A stretch of 7,440 bases of DNA from Deltaproteobacteria bacterium (GTDB taxonomy: Bacteria > Desulfobacterota_C > Deferrisomatia > Deferrisomatales > JACRMM01), in assembly GCA_016218905.1 (NCBI GenBank), contig JACRCS010000905.1, positions 1 through 7,440 on the forward strand. The letters are read 5' to 3'. Each line of letters starts with the position of its first letter. Position 1 is the first letter of the stretch. The notes beneath the pieces are model-generated. The model did no database searches, was not told the origin of the DNA, and saw nothing but the letters and a program-made list of their open reading frames with translations. Shown here piece by piece: positions 6,227-7,440 of the stretch. The position numbers and the translations under genes are program-made.

Positions 6227-7440
6227 TCACGGACGCGCCACGGAGTCGCGGCCGAGCGAAAGAGCCTCGGTGGAACGGCTGCTAACCTCCCCATTTGAGG
6301 CGAAGCTCGGCGCACCGGACCCGACCGCACCGATCTCCTCCAACCACTTCACGTGCCGGCGATAGATGCCCGTGATCGTCTGAACCAGCAGCTCCGCCGA
6401 CGACTCGAGCCAATCGGGCCCGGCGTGACGGGGCGACTTCTCGAGGAACGCGCTCGCTCCCGCGAGCAGCATCCGCCGGCGGACGCTGGACAGATCGAGG
6501 TCGTCCAGGTAGACGAGGGCTACGGAGCCGAACTCGCCGGCGAGCTCCCGCAGGCGTTCCTGGTTCACCTCTTGGGGGGAGGCGCAGCCCAGGACGCACA
6601 CGCGAAAGGAGCCGGGTTCCCCCTCCCGGCGCAACCCATCCACCAGGTCCTCGTACGCCTCCCTGGTCTCCACGTCGATCCCGGCCCGCCGCAGCGTGTC
6701 GGCGATCCACTCGAGGAGCCTCGGGTCGGGATCGTGCGCTTCCACCCGAAGCGCCGGCCTCGGAAACCTCCCGGCCGCCAGGTCCGCCCGGGTCTTCTCG
6801 AGCTCCCCCACCCTCCTGTTCAACTGCGCCTTGGCCACCGCCAGCTTCCGGGTCAGCGCGAGCTCCCAAGCCTGGAGCTCGGAGGCTCGCTTCGACAAGC
6901 GTTCCTCCGTCCCCAAGAGCTCCTGCTCCCGGCGTGCCAGTGCCGAGGCCCGGCCTTCCGGATCAGTGGGCCCCGACGGCGCCGCGGCTCCGGCGGAAGG
7001 GGCCGCCATGGCCTCGAGCCTCGCCTCCAGCTGCGCCAGCCTCCGTTCCAAGCCGTCGCCGGGCGCCCCGCTCGCAGGCGGCAGGCCGCCAGACGGGCGC
7101 TGGACCAGAGCCACCGCCGTCTCGATCAGCCCCGACTCCATGAGGCGCCTGTCCTCGGCGTACCCGTGAAGGAGGACCGTGTCGCACAGCACATTGATGA
7201 GCCTCGGGATGCCTCCGGTCGCCTCGTAGATGCGCGGGATCACCTCATCGGGGAAGACGGGTGCGCGGGCCGGGTCGGAAGCGACCCGCGAGACCCGGTG
7301 CCGGATGTACTCGCCCGTCTCTCCGGCGGAGAGAGGCCCCAGGTGGTAGCGCACCGAGATCCGCTGCCGAAGCTGCTCGAGCTCCGGAGAGTCGATGAGC
7401 GCGTTGAGGCCCGGCTGCCCGACGAGGATCGTGTGGAGAA
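6227..7440 (-). CDS. ExeA-like AAA ATPase, exosortase-locus type, with coiled coil and pseudo-receiver C-terminus (5' end outside window)
   Basis: The last 403 codons are visible; Walker A and B must lie beyond the right edge. The fragment begins at LVGQPGL, then QLRQRISVRYHLGPL and TGGIPRLINVLCD, with the GYAE element after it: the sensor and lid region of ExeA/GspA-like ATPases, most like those of PEP-CTERM/XrtA exopolysaccharide loci, thought to act with the membrane polysaccharide export machinery. After a Pro/Ala/Gly linker comes a charged heptad-rich coiled coil (about 6773-6943), then a 130-residue alpha/beta domain (about 6350-6754) resembling a response-regulator receiver: an acidic pair in HDPDPR, VCVLGCAS where the phospho-Asp would sit, and FLEKSP with the conserved Lys. 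The Asp is missing, so it is probably not phosphorylated. The tail is Ser/Gly-rich. No membrane segment is seen. Family call good, exosortase subtype and receiver call moderate. Confidence 0.78.
   Translation of the reverse strand, partial: LHTILVGQPGLNALIDSPELEQLRQRISVRYHLGPLSAGETGEYIRHRVSRVASDPARAPVFPDEVIPRIYEATGGIPRLINVLCDTVLLHGYAEDRRLMESGLIETAVALVQRPSGGLPPASGAPGDGLERRLAQLEARLEAMAAPSAGAAAPSGPTDPEGRASALARREQELLGTEERLSKRASELQAWELALTRKLAVAKAQLNRRVGELEKTRADLAAGRFPRPALRVEAHDPDPRLLEWIADTLRRAGIDVETREAYEDLVDGLRREGEPGSFRVCVLGCASPQEVNQERLRELAGEFGSVALVYLDDLDLSSVRRRMLLAGASAFLEKSPRHAGPDWLESSAELLVQTITGIYRRHVKWLEEIGAVGSGAPSFASNGEVSSRSTEALSLGRDSVARP

Noticed and set aside
4393..6285. Long plus-strand open frame of 630 codons
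   Set aside because: It is antisense to the AsnB-family gene with all catalytic residues intact; the translation is Arg/Glu/Val/Leu-rich and featureless.

Overview
The window is a G+C-rich stretch of Gram-negative-type bacterial DNA with strong third-position G/C bias. All six supportable genes lie on the minus strand, so they read from the right edge towards the left. No tRNA, rRNA, CRISPR array, insertion sequence or convincing terminator is visible. No gap between genes exceeds about 111 bases.

In transcription order the genes are: (1) the C-terminal part of an ExeA/GspA-like AAA ATPase, of the kind found in exosortase (PEP-CTERM/XrtA) exopolysaccharide loci, carrying an unusual coiled coil and a degenerate receiver-like domain (6227-7440, start outside the window); (2) an AsnB-family glutamine-hydrolysing amidotransferase with a complete glutaminase and PP-loop synthetase (4156-6147); (3) a small acyl carrier protein (3875-4135); (4) a class I adenylate-forming acyl/aminoacyl ligase (2278-3840); (5) a Cys-rich PP-loop ATPase resembling WbpG/N-acetyl-sugar amidotransferases (1216-2229); (6) a membrane-anchored family 2 glycosyltransferase with the KVRTLAGNWQ signature, cut by the left edge (1-1104). 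Gaps are 79, 20, 34, 48 and 111 bases, which suggests one operon.

The setting is best read as part of an exopolysaccharide/capsule locus. The ATPase and glycosyltransferase are the usual polysaccharide-locus parts. The four genes between them look like a tailoring cassette: the ligase would activate a carboxylic acid as an adenylate and load it on the carrier protein's phosphopantetheine arm, while AsnB and the PP-loop enzyme provide ATP-driven amide or amidine formation on the acid, the carrier-bound group or a sugar. The substrate and product cannot be read from the sequence. The taxon cannot be fixed either; a proteobacterial, myxobacterial/deltaproteobacterial or acidobacterial-type genome would fit.

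The two most interesting features are the four-gene activation/amidation cassette embedded between polysaccharide genes, and the pseudo-receiver fused to the ExeA-like ATPase.
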